Assembly (NCBI GenBank): GCA_902490005.1
Contig: CABUCM010000007.1
Coordinates: 1-64,000, forward strand
DNA: 64,000 nt
DNA from: an uncultured Ruminiclostridium sp.
GTDB taxonomy: Bacteria; Bacillota; Clostridia; Oscillospirales; Acutalibacteraceae
Direction: 5' to 3'
The notes beneath the pieces are model-generated. The model made no database searches. It saw only the letters and a list, made by a program, of their open reading frames with translations, and was not told where the DNA came from. Shown piece by piece: positions 27,554-36,461 of the stretch. The stretch's first letter is position 1. Every line of letters starts with the position of its first letter. A program made the translations under genes and the position numbers.

Positions 27554-27578
27554 GGTTCTCTCCGTTATCACATCACAA

Positions 27579-28724
27579 TCAGCCGTTGATACTCAATAGC
27601 TTTTGTTTCAATTCATTTTCAATACGGCCAAGCTCCGCTTCGGCCTCCATCCGCTTCTGATGTCCCTCCGTCTGAATTTTCGCTACTTCATCCAAAGTGG
27701 AAATCAAGGATTCGTTGGTATACTTCAGGGTTTCCATATCCACGATTCCGCGCTCCGATTCCTTTGCGGTTTCAATCGTACCCATTTTCAGCGCATCGGC
27801 GTTTTTCTTCAAAAGCTCGTTGGTCATGTTGGTTACTTCCCGCTGGGCTTCCATGGCTTGCTGAGAATGCGCCAGGCCAAGAGCGATCACCATTTGGCTC
27901 TTCCACAGGGGGATGGTATTGACCAGGGTGGACTGAATTTTCTCAGTCATCATTTTATCGTTGTTCTGCACCAAACGAATCTGCGGCGCCATTTGAATGG
28001 AAATCATTCTGGTTAGTTCCAAATCATGGAGCTTCTTTTCAAAACTGCCGCACTGGGCGGAAAGATCATTGGCGGCTTGGGCATCCTCCGGCAGGCCGGA
28101 CATTTTGGCTTTATCCATCAAAATTGGAAGATCGTTTTCCTGAACCTGCTGCAGCTTTTTTTTACCGGCTAAAATGTACATGGTGAGCTCTTTAAAATAC
28201 ACTAGATTTAGATCATACATTTTATCCAGCAAGGCCACATCCTTCATCAACTGAATCTGGTGGCTCTCCAGCATCTCGGAAATTTTATCCACATTTACTT
28301 CTACTTTATCATACCTAGCCTTCATGGCAGAAATCTTATTGCTCGTCTTTTTAAAAAAACCAAAAAAACCGCCCTTTTCATCTTCATTTGCGGAAAAACC
28401 TTTCAGTTCTGTGACCAGGCTGGTAATCATATCCCCTACCTCGCCCATATCCTTTGTTCGGACGTTAGCCAGGGCGGATTCGGAAAAATCAGCGATCTTC
28501 TTCTGGGACGCAGCGCCGTACTGCATTACCATAGAGGTGTTGGTAAGATCAATTTTATCGGAAAAATCATCAATCGTTTTCTGCTCTTCCGGCGTCAGTC
28601 TTTGGGCCATCTGCTCCGCGACAGCTAAAGCCTGGTCCGCAGCCTGCTCCGGCGCCTTAGTTTCCAAAGAAACCTTGGGAGCCTCCGGCATGTCAAAAGT
28701 AAGCTCAATTTTTTCTTGATCCAT
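27579..28724 (-). CDS. TelA-family toxic anion resistance protein
   Basis: The 381-residue coiled-coil protein carries TelA features: MDQEKIELTFD opening, GGFFGFFKKTSNKI in the middle, and VNTIPLWKSQMVIALGL toward the C-terminus. The family (PF05816) is linked to tellurite and membrane-active agents, with no known catalytic residue. The ATG at 28724 follows AAGGGG. It lies between XpaC and a LemA-like gene, the same pairing seen in Bacillus (xpaC-yaaN). Confidence 0.9.
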   Translation of the reverse strand: MDQEKIELTFDMPEAPKVSLETKAPEQAADQALAVAEQMAQRLTPEEQKTIDDFSDKIDLTNTSMVMQYGAASQKKIADFSESALANVRTKDMGEVGDMITSLVTELKGFSANEDEKGGFFGFFKKTSNKISAMKARYDKVEVNVDKISEMLESHQIQLMKDVALLDKMYDLNLVYFKELTMYILAGKKKLQQVQENDLPILMDKAKMSGLPEDAQAANDLSAQCGSFEKKLHDLELTRMISIQMAPQIRLVQNNDKMMTEKIQSTLVNTIPLWKSQMVIALGLAHSQQAMEAQREVTNMTNELLKKNADALKMGTIETAKESERGIVDMETLKYTNESLISTLDEVAKIQTEGHQKRMEAEAELGRIENELKQKLLSING

Positions 28725-28756
28725 GATCAAAATACCCCTTTTCTTTATATTGTAAC

Positions 28757-29770
28757 CTATGCTTCTTTCGAATTCTCTTTTTTGAAATCACTGCCGGTCA
28801 ACCCTTCCTGGGCAAGCATCCCCTCCAGGACGGTGATATCAGTGGAAATATCCATCGCCTCATCGGCAAACAAATAGTCCAACTGCTTTTCAAACGCCAT
28901 CACAATGGTGTTCATCATGCGCTCGATACTCAGCATGGTTTCTGATATATTGGTTCCGGTAATTCCAGTATCTTCCAGCTTATCATAGGAGGATAAAAGC
29001 TTCATGGTAGTTGGCAGATAATAATTCATAAACTTACGAATCTGAGGCGCTTTTTTAGGATTTTCCGCAACAAACTCAAAAATCTTTTTGCAGATTTCCT
29101 CCAGGCGACGGATCTGCAGAGAAACTGTTTCATCCTCAATAGCAATATCTGCTTCCCGCATCTGTTTCAGATATTTTTGGCCTTCCAAAATCAGTTCGTC
29201 AATCTCCTGATTTCCCGTAGAGACCTTTTCCTCTGGAATAGGCACAAAGGTGCGCTTCCCTCTGAAAATTACTTTGCAAAGGAAAAACACGCCAACAGAA
29301 AGAACAAGCATAATGACAAAGTCACTTAAATGGTAAGGTGGTGCGGCCAGCCCAAAAAGGAGCCAAAAGATACCCACGCCATAATAACAGGCTACGGATT
29401 TCTGTCTTACCTCCATCATCCCGGGAGGTACTGGCCGCTCATTTTTTTCCTTTTTCTTTTGCCGCTTAGTTTTGATCGGTTCATAAACCTGATACGGAGG
29501 CTGCTGGCCAACGTTTGCTTTTGCTTCTTTTGGCGGCGTGGTGTAAACCCTTCCTGGCTGCTGTTGTTGATGGCCTTGGTATCCTTCCGCCTGATAAGGA
29601 GGCTGTTGATATGGCGCTCCGGAACCGCGGGGCCTCCGGCTGTTATTGCGCTGCTTGTCCTGAATTTCTTCAGCAGCTTGATTCAGCCCTTGCTCCACTG
29701 CATTTTTTGCTTTTTTCAATGCTTGATAAGTATAAGACGATTTCACGTCCCAGTCCAAACGACCAGACAT
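28757..29770 (-). CDS. xpaC: XpaC-like membrane protein
   Basis: The 337-residue protein has a Gln/Pro-rich cytoplasmic N-terminus (SGAPYQQPPYQ, HQQQQPGRV) followed by two membrane helices (about residues 130-170). A helical C-terminal domain contains EIDELILEGQKYLKQMREAD. This matches the '5-bromo-4-chloroindolyl phosphate hydrolysis' (XpaC) family. That name comes from a plate phenotype and no hydrolase motif is visible. AAGGAGGACGCT precedes the ATG. First gene of the operon with TelA. Confidence 0.85.
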   Translation of the reverse strand: MSGRLDWDVKSSYTYQALKKAKNAVEQGLNQAAEEIQDKQRNNSRRPRGSGAPYQQPPYQAEGYQGHQQQQPGRVYTTPPKEAKANVGQQPPYQVYEPIKTKRQKKKEKNERPVPPGMMEVRQKSVACYYGVGIFWLLFGLAAPPYHLSDFVIMLVLSVGVFFLCKVIFRGKRTFVPIPEEKVSTGNQEIDELILEGQKYLKQMREADIAIEDETVSLQIRRLEEICKKIFEFVAENPKKAPQIRKFMNYYLPTTMKLLSSYDKLEDTGITGTNISETMLSIERMMNTIVMAFEKQLDYLFADEAMDISTDITVLEGMLAQEGLTGSDFKKENSKEA

Positions 29771-29929
29771 AGCGTCCTCCTTACAACGGTAACTTTTTTA
29801 CACTTTCATTAATATTTTACTTTGATTCCAGATTAGTGTCAAGGAAAATGACGAATTGGTAATTATAAATTCACATCTTGTTTTTATTTTTTCTATCGCC
29901 TCCAAAGGCATGCATGCATTTCACATACA

Positions 29930-30070
29930 GCCTTTTGGCCACTGCCGTGCGAAACAAAATAATTGCAGAAATTACCGTAACGTCACACCAGAGTCATATT
30001 GTCAACGACGCCCTGCAATACGGCAATGGCCATTAAGCCGAAAGGCCACATGGGAAAGCCCTACCTCGGC
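29930..30070. ncRNA. Candidate structured RNA of unknown class
   Basis: Nested inverted repeats are visible: 29937-29948 with 30020-30031 (12 positions, one mismatch) and 29962-29968 with 30013-30019 (7 perfect). A side hairpin is at 30037-30041 with 30066-30070. In the long stem the one imperfect position would be a U-G pair in minus-strand RNA and C-A in plus-strand RNA, favouring minus. The alternative outer pairing 29931-29939 with 30033-30043 favours plus. So strand is open. No known riboswitch or 6S/SRP/RNase P signature was recognised. Confidence 0.3.
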
Positions 30071-30097
30071 ACAGAAACACCAAAAAGAGTATAAAAC

Positions 30098-30145
30098 AAG
30101 AACTTTCGAGGTCTATCGCAAACTTCGAAAGTTCTTATTTATTTT
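30098..30145. terminator. Terminator-like hairpin
   Basis: AAGAACTTTCGA (30098-30109) pairs perfectly with TCGAAAGTTCTT (30125-30136), followed on plus by UAUUUAUUUU and on minus by UGUUUUAU. It could end a plus-strand RNA from the upstream structured stretch or the hsd transcript on minus. Confidence 0.6.
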
Positions 30146-30322
30146 AGAGCATTATGGTTTATCGATCGGTTACAAGGTGTGAACAACCTTGCTGTTGACG
30201 GTAAAATGGAAATATTTAGCTGCTTTGCTCATCCAATATTCCCTTTGATAGGATACTTTATCATTTGAGCTCTGATTACAAACAATCAGGAATAACAACG
30301 AAGTAGTGCTATGCCTGCCGCC

Positions 30323-33300
30323 TTATTTACCATCGTGCAGTTCTCTATACAGACGATCTGCCAATGCTCTCATAACAGCTTGATATTTGTCCGCATCCAG
30401 GAACAGTTGCTCATAGGCTTCTGTGTTCTCCATATAAGCCTCTTGAGCAGTGGTATCAAAGATGCCAGGGAAAATGCTTCGTTCATAAACCTGGCGGTCA
30501 CCTGTCTTGGCTGCTTTCTTTGTTTTAACATCTTTGCGCATTTTCTGATACAGCGTATCTACCATTACACGGTCTGCATCTGTGAACTCACCATAGAATT
30601 CTTCATTAATGCGCTGGATGATTTCATCCAGCGGACTGGTGTGATCTTTCTGACCTCCAGCTCGTTTCGGCTGAGTCGGTTTCCAAGAACCCGGCTTTCT
30701 TTCGAGTTCAATTGCGCCCTCGTATGTCTTTTCCAGACGATAGTACTCCAGCTTGACTCTGTTATCAAGGTCAAAGGGCTGCACGGGATCGGAGGGAATC
30801 AATTTTGCCATGTAGGAGCAGAAAACATACTCTTTATGCAGTTCTATATCGAACATACGGGTAATCTGCGAAATATAATTGTACCACCTCACAAGCGCAC
30901 GGACTTCCCGGCGGAACTGATAACGCTGATCCTGGCTAAGTTCGTTGTACTTATCTGCCACAGGTTTCAGTGCGTTGGATATCTTTCCTTGAGTCAGATT
31001 TGCTTTTCGTATATCCGGGTCGAAATAAATGCTGGAAACCTCTTCAATGTTCTCAGCCGTATAGATGCCAAATCCACGCAGCGTTTTCTGTGTTGTGTAA
31101 ATCAGATCGAAGTTAATTTCTTCATCCAGACTGGTTTCCTGATAGAAGCGCTGGAAAGCCTTACGAATGCGTTCAATCGGATTTACAAAGTCAAGAATAT
31201 AGGTATCCTCTTTGCCTGGGCAGGTGCGGTTGACACGGCTTATAGTCTGAACAGCCTTCACATCACGAAGTTCTTTGTCAACAATCATCGTGTGAAGAAG
31301 CGGCTCATCAAAGCCTGTTTGATATTTTTCTGCAACGATGAGAATATCACCTTCCTCGTGGAATACAGCCTTTGTCTGGCTTTCTTTCACGCGATTGCCG
31401 TTGCGATCCACATTCATGCCACTTTCGGTATATTCTACACCTGTCGGATCATCCGGGTCTTTTAGGCTTCCACTAAAAGCAATCATGATTTCTACATCGC
31501 CATAATTGTTGCTTTCGAGGTAACGCTTGATTTCATGATAGTACCGGACTGCCGCCAATCTGGATGCAGTAACCACCATCATCTTTCCGCGTCCACCAAT
31601 TTTCTTTTTTGTGGTCTCACGAAAGGTCTCTACAATAATAGCCGCTTTCTGCTGAAGATTATGCGGGTGCAGTTCCTCATAGCGACGAATGGTTTTGATG
31701 GCCTTGGAGGTAGGAACTTCCGGGTTGTCCTGGACATTTTTTGCGATTTTATAACACATTTTGTATGTGGTATAGTTGGCCAAGACATCCAGGATAAATC
31801 CTTCTTCGATAGCCTGCCGCATCGAGTAGATGTGGAAGGGGCGGAAAGTGCTGTCAGGCTGTGGTTCACCAAAAATCTCCAGGGTTTTTCCTTTAGGCGT
31901 TGCGGTAAAGGCAAAGAAACTAATGTTGCTGTGCTTACCTTGACTAAGCATTTCTTGTACAAGGATATCGTTTGCCTCGACTTCCTCGATAGCCTTTTCT
32001 TCCAGTTCAGCATATTCTGCAAGAGCATCGCTCACATCGGCAAGAGCAGCTTTTAGCTTCAATGCACTCTGCCCAGTCTGGCTGCTATGTGCTTCATCCA
32101 CAATAACCGCATAACGCTTACCAACAGCGGACTCGATTTCATTGTAAATCACCGGGAACTTCTGCAAAGTGGTAATAATGATGCGCTTTCCATCGTTAAT
32201 GGCATCACGCAGAGCGCCAGAGTTTTTCTTCTCATCAATCGTAACCACACTTCCCAAAGTATGGTCAAAGCTGGAAACCGTGGCCTGCAACTGTTGATCG
32301 AGAATACGGCGGTCTGTAATAATGATTACGCTGTTAAAAATTGCATCGTTGTTTTCATTGTGGAGACTGGCCATACGGTAAGCCGTCCAAGCGATAGAAT
32401 TGGACTTGCCGGAACCGGCACTGTGTTGGATGAGATAGTTGTGTCCAGCACCATTTGTTCTAACATGATTCACCAGTTGACGAACGGCATCCAACTGGTG
32501 ATAACGCGGGAAAATGATTTTACTGCTGACGGTTTTCTTTGTGGAACCGTCCGGCAAAGTCTCTGTTTTCTCTGTTCTTTCGTAGTTGATGAACTTTTGC
32601 AGAATATCCAACAAGCTGTCCTTCTGGAGAACCTTCTCCCAGAAGTAGGAAGTAACATAGCTGCCATCTATGCTCTTTGGATTACCTGCACCCCCATCCT
32701 TGCCTGCGCCGGCACTGCCCTGATTGAAAGGAAGAAAAGTAGTCGCCGAGCCTTTCAGCTGGGTGGTCATATATACATTGTAGAGATCGCAGGCAAAGTA
32801 TGCGAGGACGCGCTTATTAAATCCGAATGCAGGTTCATTCGGATTGCGGTCATATTGCCACTGACGCAAAGCATCATCCACCGACTGACCAGTAAGCTGA
32901 TTCTTCAGTTCAATCGCCACAACGGGGATGCCGTTGACAGCCAGCATCATATCGATTGTATTTGTATTGCGTTTAGAATAATGCCACTGGCGGATGCACT
33001 GGCAGACATTCTTTTGGTAGTTGGTGATGGACACCTCATTCAGCTCGGACTCCGGCTTAAAGTAGCATACACGGAAATTGATGCCACGATGCTTGAAGCC
33101 GTGACGCAGGACAGAAATCAAACCATCCTGCGTGACGGCATTTTCAAACGCCTTATAAAACTGTCGAATCGGGCTGATCGTACACATTCTCTCAAAGCGT
33201 TTCCATGCCATAGGCTGGGTGCTTTTCACAAAGTTAGTCAGAGTGACGATGTCCAGAAACATATCTTTGCTTTCATCGCTACAGTAACCTAAATCCGTCG

Positions 33301-33376
33301 CCTTTGTCCATCCGCCTTCTTCGGAAATAAGATAAGTCTCTATGAATTCCTCAAAGCGTTTTTCTGTTTCGTTCAT
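30323..33376 (-). CDS. hsdR: Type I restriction enzyme, R (translocase/nuclease) subunit
   Basis: The 1017-residue protein has an N-terminal PD-(D/E)xK nuclease: the Asp lies in TIDMMLAVNG and ExK in VVAIELKNQ. A superfamily 2 translocase follows with Walker A QHSAGSGKSNS, DEAD-type VDEAHSSQTG and FFAFTATPKG, then QTISRVNRTCPGKEDTYILDFVN. A C-terminal helical domain docks on the M2S core. All key motifs look intact. I chose the ATG at 33376; a GTG two codons earlier is possible. It follows hsdS by 2 bases. It cuts DNA far from unmethylated sites after translocation. Confidence 0.96.
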   Translation of the reverse strand: MNETEKRFEEFIETYLISEEGGWTKATDLGYCSDESKDMFLDIVTLTNFVKSTQPMAWKRFERMCTISPIRQFYKAFENAVTQDGLISVLRHGFKHRGINFRVCYFKPESELNEVSITNYQKNVCQCIRQWHYSKRNTNTIDMMLAVNGIPVVAIELKNQLTGQSVDDALRQWQYDRNPNEPAFGFNKRVLAYFACDLYNVYMTTQLKGSATTFLPFNQGSAGAGKDGGAGNPKSIDGSYVTSYFWEKVLQKDSLLDILQKFINYERTEKTETLPDGSTKKTVSSKIIFPRYHQLDAVRQLVNHVRTNGAGHNYLIQHSAGSGKSNSIAWTAYRMASLHNENNDAIFNSVIIITDRRILDQQLQATVSSFDHTLGSVVTIDEKKNSGALRDAINDGKRIIITTLQKFPVIYNEIESAVGKRYAVIVDEAHSSQTGQSALKLKAALADVSDALAEYAELEEKAIEEVEANDILVQEMLSQGKHSNISFFAFTATPKGKTLEIFGEPQPDSTFRPFHIYSMRQAIEEGFILDVLANYTTYKMCYKIAKNVQDNPEVPTSKAIKTIRRYEELHPHNLQQKAAIIVETFRETTKKKIGGRGKMMVVTASRLAAVRYYHEIKRYLESNNYGDVEIMIAFSGSLKDPDDPTGVEYTESGMNVDRNGNRVKESQTKAVFHEEGDILIVAEKYQTGFDEPLLHTMIVDKELRDVKAVQTISRVNRTCPGKEDTYILDFVNPIERIRKAFQRFYQETSLDEEINFDLIYTTQKTLRGFGIYTAENIEEVSSIYFDPDIRKANLTQGKISNALKPVADKYNELSQDQRYQFRREVRALVRWYNYISQITRMFDIELHKEYVFCSYMAKLIPSDPVQPFDLDNRVKLEYYRLEKTYEGAIELERKPGSWKPTQPKRAGGQKDHTSPLDEIIQRINEEFYGEFTDADRVMVDTLYQKMRKDVKTKKAAKTGDRQVYERSIFPGIFDTTAQEAYMENTEAYEQLFLDADKYQAVMRALADRLYRELHDGK

Positions 33377-33378
33377 GG

Positions 33379-34671
33379 TCACACCACCCTTCTTTTTCCT
33401 GTTACCACCTCATAAATAAGGGAACGTTTATAGGTTTCAAGTTCATCAATCAATGCTTGCTTTTCAGAAATAAGAGAACTAATATTTGTGCATTTCTCAT
33501 CTAAATAAGTCACAATTCTTTCCTGTTCCGTCAATGGCGGGAATGTAATCAAAGCATTTTTTACATAAACAGGAGACACTCTTTTTAATCCTGCAACACC
33601 TGTCATACTAGCAACACCACCAGAAATGAATTCGTCTGTCTGCAACCAGTATAAAAGAAAACGATGATTAATATGTGTTGCTCTTATATTAAACAATTCT
33701 GAACTGCCAAAGGCGTATCCGTTTTCAAGATTGTTCATGATGCAGACATTCCTATTTTCAAAACATGGCGTCACTTTAGCAAGTGCAATATCGCCATTGT
33801 TGAATTTACTGTATGAACTACTATCATTAGATAATGGAGCGGTACGGGGTATCCGGCGATCAGTCCGAATGCACTCCATTGGTGCATATGATACCATACC
33901 TTCAGGAGAAATATTTGGTTTTGAACAACTTGGTTCAAATTCAACAACATACTTAAGGCGTATTGTGCTCCAGTCTGCTGGAATAGAACCTATTCGAGTA
34001 ATTCCAGAATCTTTATAAGTTGTATCAGATGTGATCCCTTTGGTCACGCAGCGAAAAATAACAGATGATTTCCACTTCTTATATTCATCAATGCTGGCTT
34101 TGACCTCATCAATGATGGCATCAATCCGAGTACATTCTTCATCAAGAAAACGTGCAATAACCTCTTGCTCATCTTGATTCGGAAGCACGACACGAAGTTC
34201 TTTCGCTTCTGCATAATTTAACCCCTGCCGTACACCGGAGCCCATGCCGTAAAACCCTTTTTTCAGGTCAAAAGCGTGGATGAGATAGTATAAGTATTTC
34301 GATGTAGCTCTATCAATGGGACGCAGAGTCGTATAGGCGGAGGTGATGATGCCACGTTCAGTGGCCAAACCTACCCGAAGGCTCGTATGGTCATTCTGCA
34401 AATCCGTCAGACGAAGGACTATATCCCCATCTTCGATGATGTTGTAACCATCAAAAGATGCAGGAAGAAGGCCATCCGGGGAATCAATATCTTTACGTTT
34501 GATTTTACCATAACTCAAAGACAGCAGATTTTTTTCTTGAAGGCCACTGTTTTTCTCCTTGACCTGGGTCACCAGCTGATACAAAGTGTGGACACGCCAG
34601 TGAGAAGGAACGCTACCGATCCATTTGATACCGCTATCCTTCATTTTTTTATAGGTAGCAACATTACTCAT
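33379..34671 (-). CDS. hsdS: Type I restriction-modification specificity subunit
   Basis: The 430-residue protein shows the two-fold plan of HsdS. Each half begins with a variable target recognition domain introduced by IKWIGSVPSHW and ITRIGSIPADW. Each ends in a helical spacer: DEECTRIDAIIDEVKASIDEYKKWKSSVI and DEKCTNISSLISEKQALIDELETYKRSLI. The two TRDs differ, so the recognised site should be bipartite and asymmetric. The ATG at 34671 lies one base after the hsdM stop (TAGGATG). No recombinase gene or second hsdS copy is present nearby. Confidence 0.94.
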   Translation of the reverse strand: MSNVATYKKMKDSGIKWIGSVPSHWRVHTLYQLVTQVKEKNSGLQEKNLLSLSYGKIKRKDIDSPDGLLPASFDGYNIIEDGDIVLRLTDLQNDHTSLRVGLATERGIITSAYTTLRPIDRATSKYLYYLIHAFDLKKGFYGMGSGVRQGLNYAEAKELRVVLPNQDEQEVIARFLDEECTRIDAIIDEVKASIDEYKKWKSSVIFRCVTKGITSDTTYKDSGITRIGSIPADWSTIRLKYVVEFEPSCSKPNISPEGMVSYAPMECIRTDRRIPRTAPLSNDSSSYSKFNNGDIALAKVTPCFENRNVCIMNNLENGYAFGSSELFNIRATHINHRFLLYWLQTDEFISGGVASMTGVAGLKRVSPVYVKNALITFPPLTEQERIVTYLDEKCTNISSLISEKQALIDELETYKRSLIYEVVTGKRRVV

Positions 34672-34672
34672 C

Positions 34673-36457
34673 CTACTCACCACCATTTCCGAACAATGCC
34701 TGTAGTTTTTCCATCAGCACCTTTTCATGTGCGGCAATACGTTCTGCAATATCAGCCGCCGGCTCCAGCTCTTCATATTCATAGAAGGTACGAGTGAACG
34801 GAATTTCGTATCCTACTTTAGTCTTTGCCTTGTCGATCCATGCGTCCGGGCGATAAGGAAGGACCTCCCGTGCAAAATAGGCATCCACATCTTCGTCGAG
34901 AGGGACGCTCTCGGTATCACGCTTGGAGGTATCGGCCACTGGTTTCCCCTTTTTTATAATCGGTTTTCCATTATCATCCAAAGCTGGACTTTCGACTGTA
35001 ATTTTATTATAACCAAGAGATATGGCATCCAGCACTCTGCTTTTGCAAGTAAGTACTATCTTTTTATCTTCCAAGGTCTTTGTGAAAATCGCACTTCTAT
35101 ATTTGCCATACGCCTGTATGATCAGATTGCGGCAAGCTTCGGTAATATCTACACGCTTGTTGCCGATAGGCCGTCTGCGGGCCTCACAACACTGGCTGGC
35201 GTCAATCAATAAAATGCGTTCCCTATGTGTTTCTGGCTTGTCTTTGGACACGATCCATACATAGGTCGCAATGCCGGTATTATAAAAGCTGTCATTGGGA
35301 AGCTGCACAATGGCATCCAGCCAATCATTCTCAATGATATAGCGACGGATTTCGCTGGGGCCACTTCCCGCGTCACCTGTGAAGAGAGAGGAACCGTTCT
35401 GGATGATGGCCATTCTGCCGGTATCCTTCAACTTTGAAATACCATTCAATAAAAACAGCATCTGACCATCGGATTTTTGAGGTAAGCCAACGCCAAACCG
35501 GCCAGCGTCGCCAAGTTTGTGCTCCTTCTCCACATCGGCAGCTTCTCGCTTCCAATCGATACCAAACGGAGGATTCGAGATGATATAGTCAAAGGTATAA
35601 CCCTTGAATTTATCCGCATTTAGGGTGTTGCCGAACTGCATATTTTCAGGATCACCACCACGGATCAGCATATCCGCTTTGGCAATACCAAAAGTAAACG
35701 GGTTGATTTCCTGGCCATAGCAGATGATTTCAGCCTCTTTGTCAAGGGCGTGGACACGCTCTTCCATGCAAGTAAGCATCTGGCTGGTGCCCATCGCCAT
35801 ATCGTACACGGTCTTGGTCGGGGCATCTTCGCCGGAAAAATCTGCGTTCATGGTAAGCAAGTCACACATCAAATAAATGATGTCGCGGCTGGTGAAATGC
35901 GCACCGGCTTCTTCATCGTAACTCTCAGAAAAACGCTGAACAAGGTTTTCAAATACATAACCCATATCGATTGCAGAGATTTTCTTCGGGTTCATGTCTG
36001 CATTGTCAGCAGTAAAGTCGCTGATGACCTGGTACAGAACCCCCGCATCTGCCATGCGCTCGATTTGCGTAAAGAAGCCCATATTGGCCAAAATATCAAT
36101 GACATTGTCAGAGAAGCCATTGATATATGATTCAAAGTTTGCCTTGATGTTTTCCGGATCCGCCCCCAAGCGATCAAAGGTGTACTGACTTATGTTATAG
36201 AACCGATACCCGGCTGCAGAGCGCAGAAAACCGTCTTTGACGGCTAACTTCTTCACCTTTTCATAAGTAGCCAACACTTTTTCTCTGGTCGGGAGCAAAC
36301 AGTCATGGAAACGCTTAATTACAACCATCGGCAGGATAACCAGTCCGTATTCATGAGGCTTATAAGCTCCAAAGAGGCTGTTTGCCACATTCCATATTAA
36401 ATTTGCTTTTTCCTGGATATTAATTCCAACGACTTTGATTTTATCATTCGAGTCCAT
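34673..36457 (-). CDS. hsdM: Type I restriction-modification DNA methyltransferase subunit
   Basis: The 594-residue protein has the N-terminal HsdM helical domain (NLIWNVANSLFGAYKPHEYG). The adenine-N6 methyltransferase core follows: SAM motif VYDMAMGTSQ (a variant of DPxxGSG), and catalytic ISNPPFGIDW. The GS-to-TS change in the SAM loop is worth noting but close to variants in the family. The C-terminal region carries an IPFTRTFYEYE stretch. ATG at 36457 has GGAGG 9 bases upstream, a site that lies inside the end of the preceding gene. It lies 4 bases after that gene. Confidence 0.95.
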   Translation of the reverse strand: MDSNDKIKVVGINIQEKANLIWNVANSLFGAYKPHEYGLVILPMVVIKRFHDCLLPTREKVLATYEKVKKLAVKDGFLRSAAGYRFYNISQYTFDRLGADPENIKANFESYINGFSDNVIDILANMGFFTQIERMADAGVLYQVISDFTADNADMNPKKISAIDMGYVFENLVQRFSESYDEEAGAHFTSRDIIYLMCDLLTMNADFSGEDAPTKTVYDMAMGTSQMLTCMEERVHALDKEAEIICYGQEINPFTFGIAKADMLIRGGDPENMQFGNTLNADKFKGYTFDYIISNPPFGIDWKREAADVEKEHKLGDAGRFGVGLPQKSDGQMLFLLNGISKLKDTGRMAIIQNGSSLFTGDAGSGPSEIRRYIIENDWLDAIVQLPNDSFYNTGIATYVWIVSKDKPETHRERILLIDASQCCEARRRPIGNKRVDITEACRNLIIQAYGKYRSAIFTKTLEDKKIVLTCKSRVLDAISLGYNKITVESPALDDNGKPIIKKGKPVADTSKRDTESVPLDEDVDAYFAREVLPYRPDAWIDKAKTKVGYEIPFTRTFYEYEELEPAADIAERIAAHEKVLMEKLQALFGNGGE

Positions 36458-36461
36458 ATTT

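Larger units (their letters stand above)
29771..30322. other. Gene-free stretch between xpaC and hsdR
   Basis: This 552-base stretch holds no convincing protein gene. 29,780-29,920 is AT-rich and should contain the xpaC promoter. 29,930-30,070 is folded by long inverted repeats (listed separately). 30,098-30,145 is a terminator-like hairpin. On the minus strand just after hsdR an open stretch ends at 30170 and contains YWMSKAAKYFHFTVNSKVV. This could be a 20-residue peptide from an ATG at 30232 behind AAGGG, or the tail of a lost gene. Confidence 0.5.

Noticed and set aside
30015..30082. 22-residue hydrophobic peptide on minus (MWPFGLMAIAVLQG...)
   Set aside because: A weak GAGG lies 11 bases upstream, but the frame overlaps the inverted repeats that explain the sequence equally well, so it is not called as a gene.
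29930..30090. 6S, SRP, RNase P RNA or cobalamin riboswitch in the xpaC-hsdR gap
   Set aside because: Overall stems are suggestive of a structured RNA but the conserved cores of these classes are absent.
30311..33292. Two long plus-strand open frames (about 384 and 401 codons) opposite hsdR
   Set aside because: They are exact antisense of a gene with intact type I R-subunit motifs, lack binding sites and show no recognisable domains.
34673..36457. Inactive HsdM because the SAM loop reads AMGTS rather than GxGS
   Set aside because: NPPF and all other motifs are intact, and such variation occurs in active members as far as I know, so loss of function is not supported.
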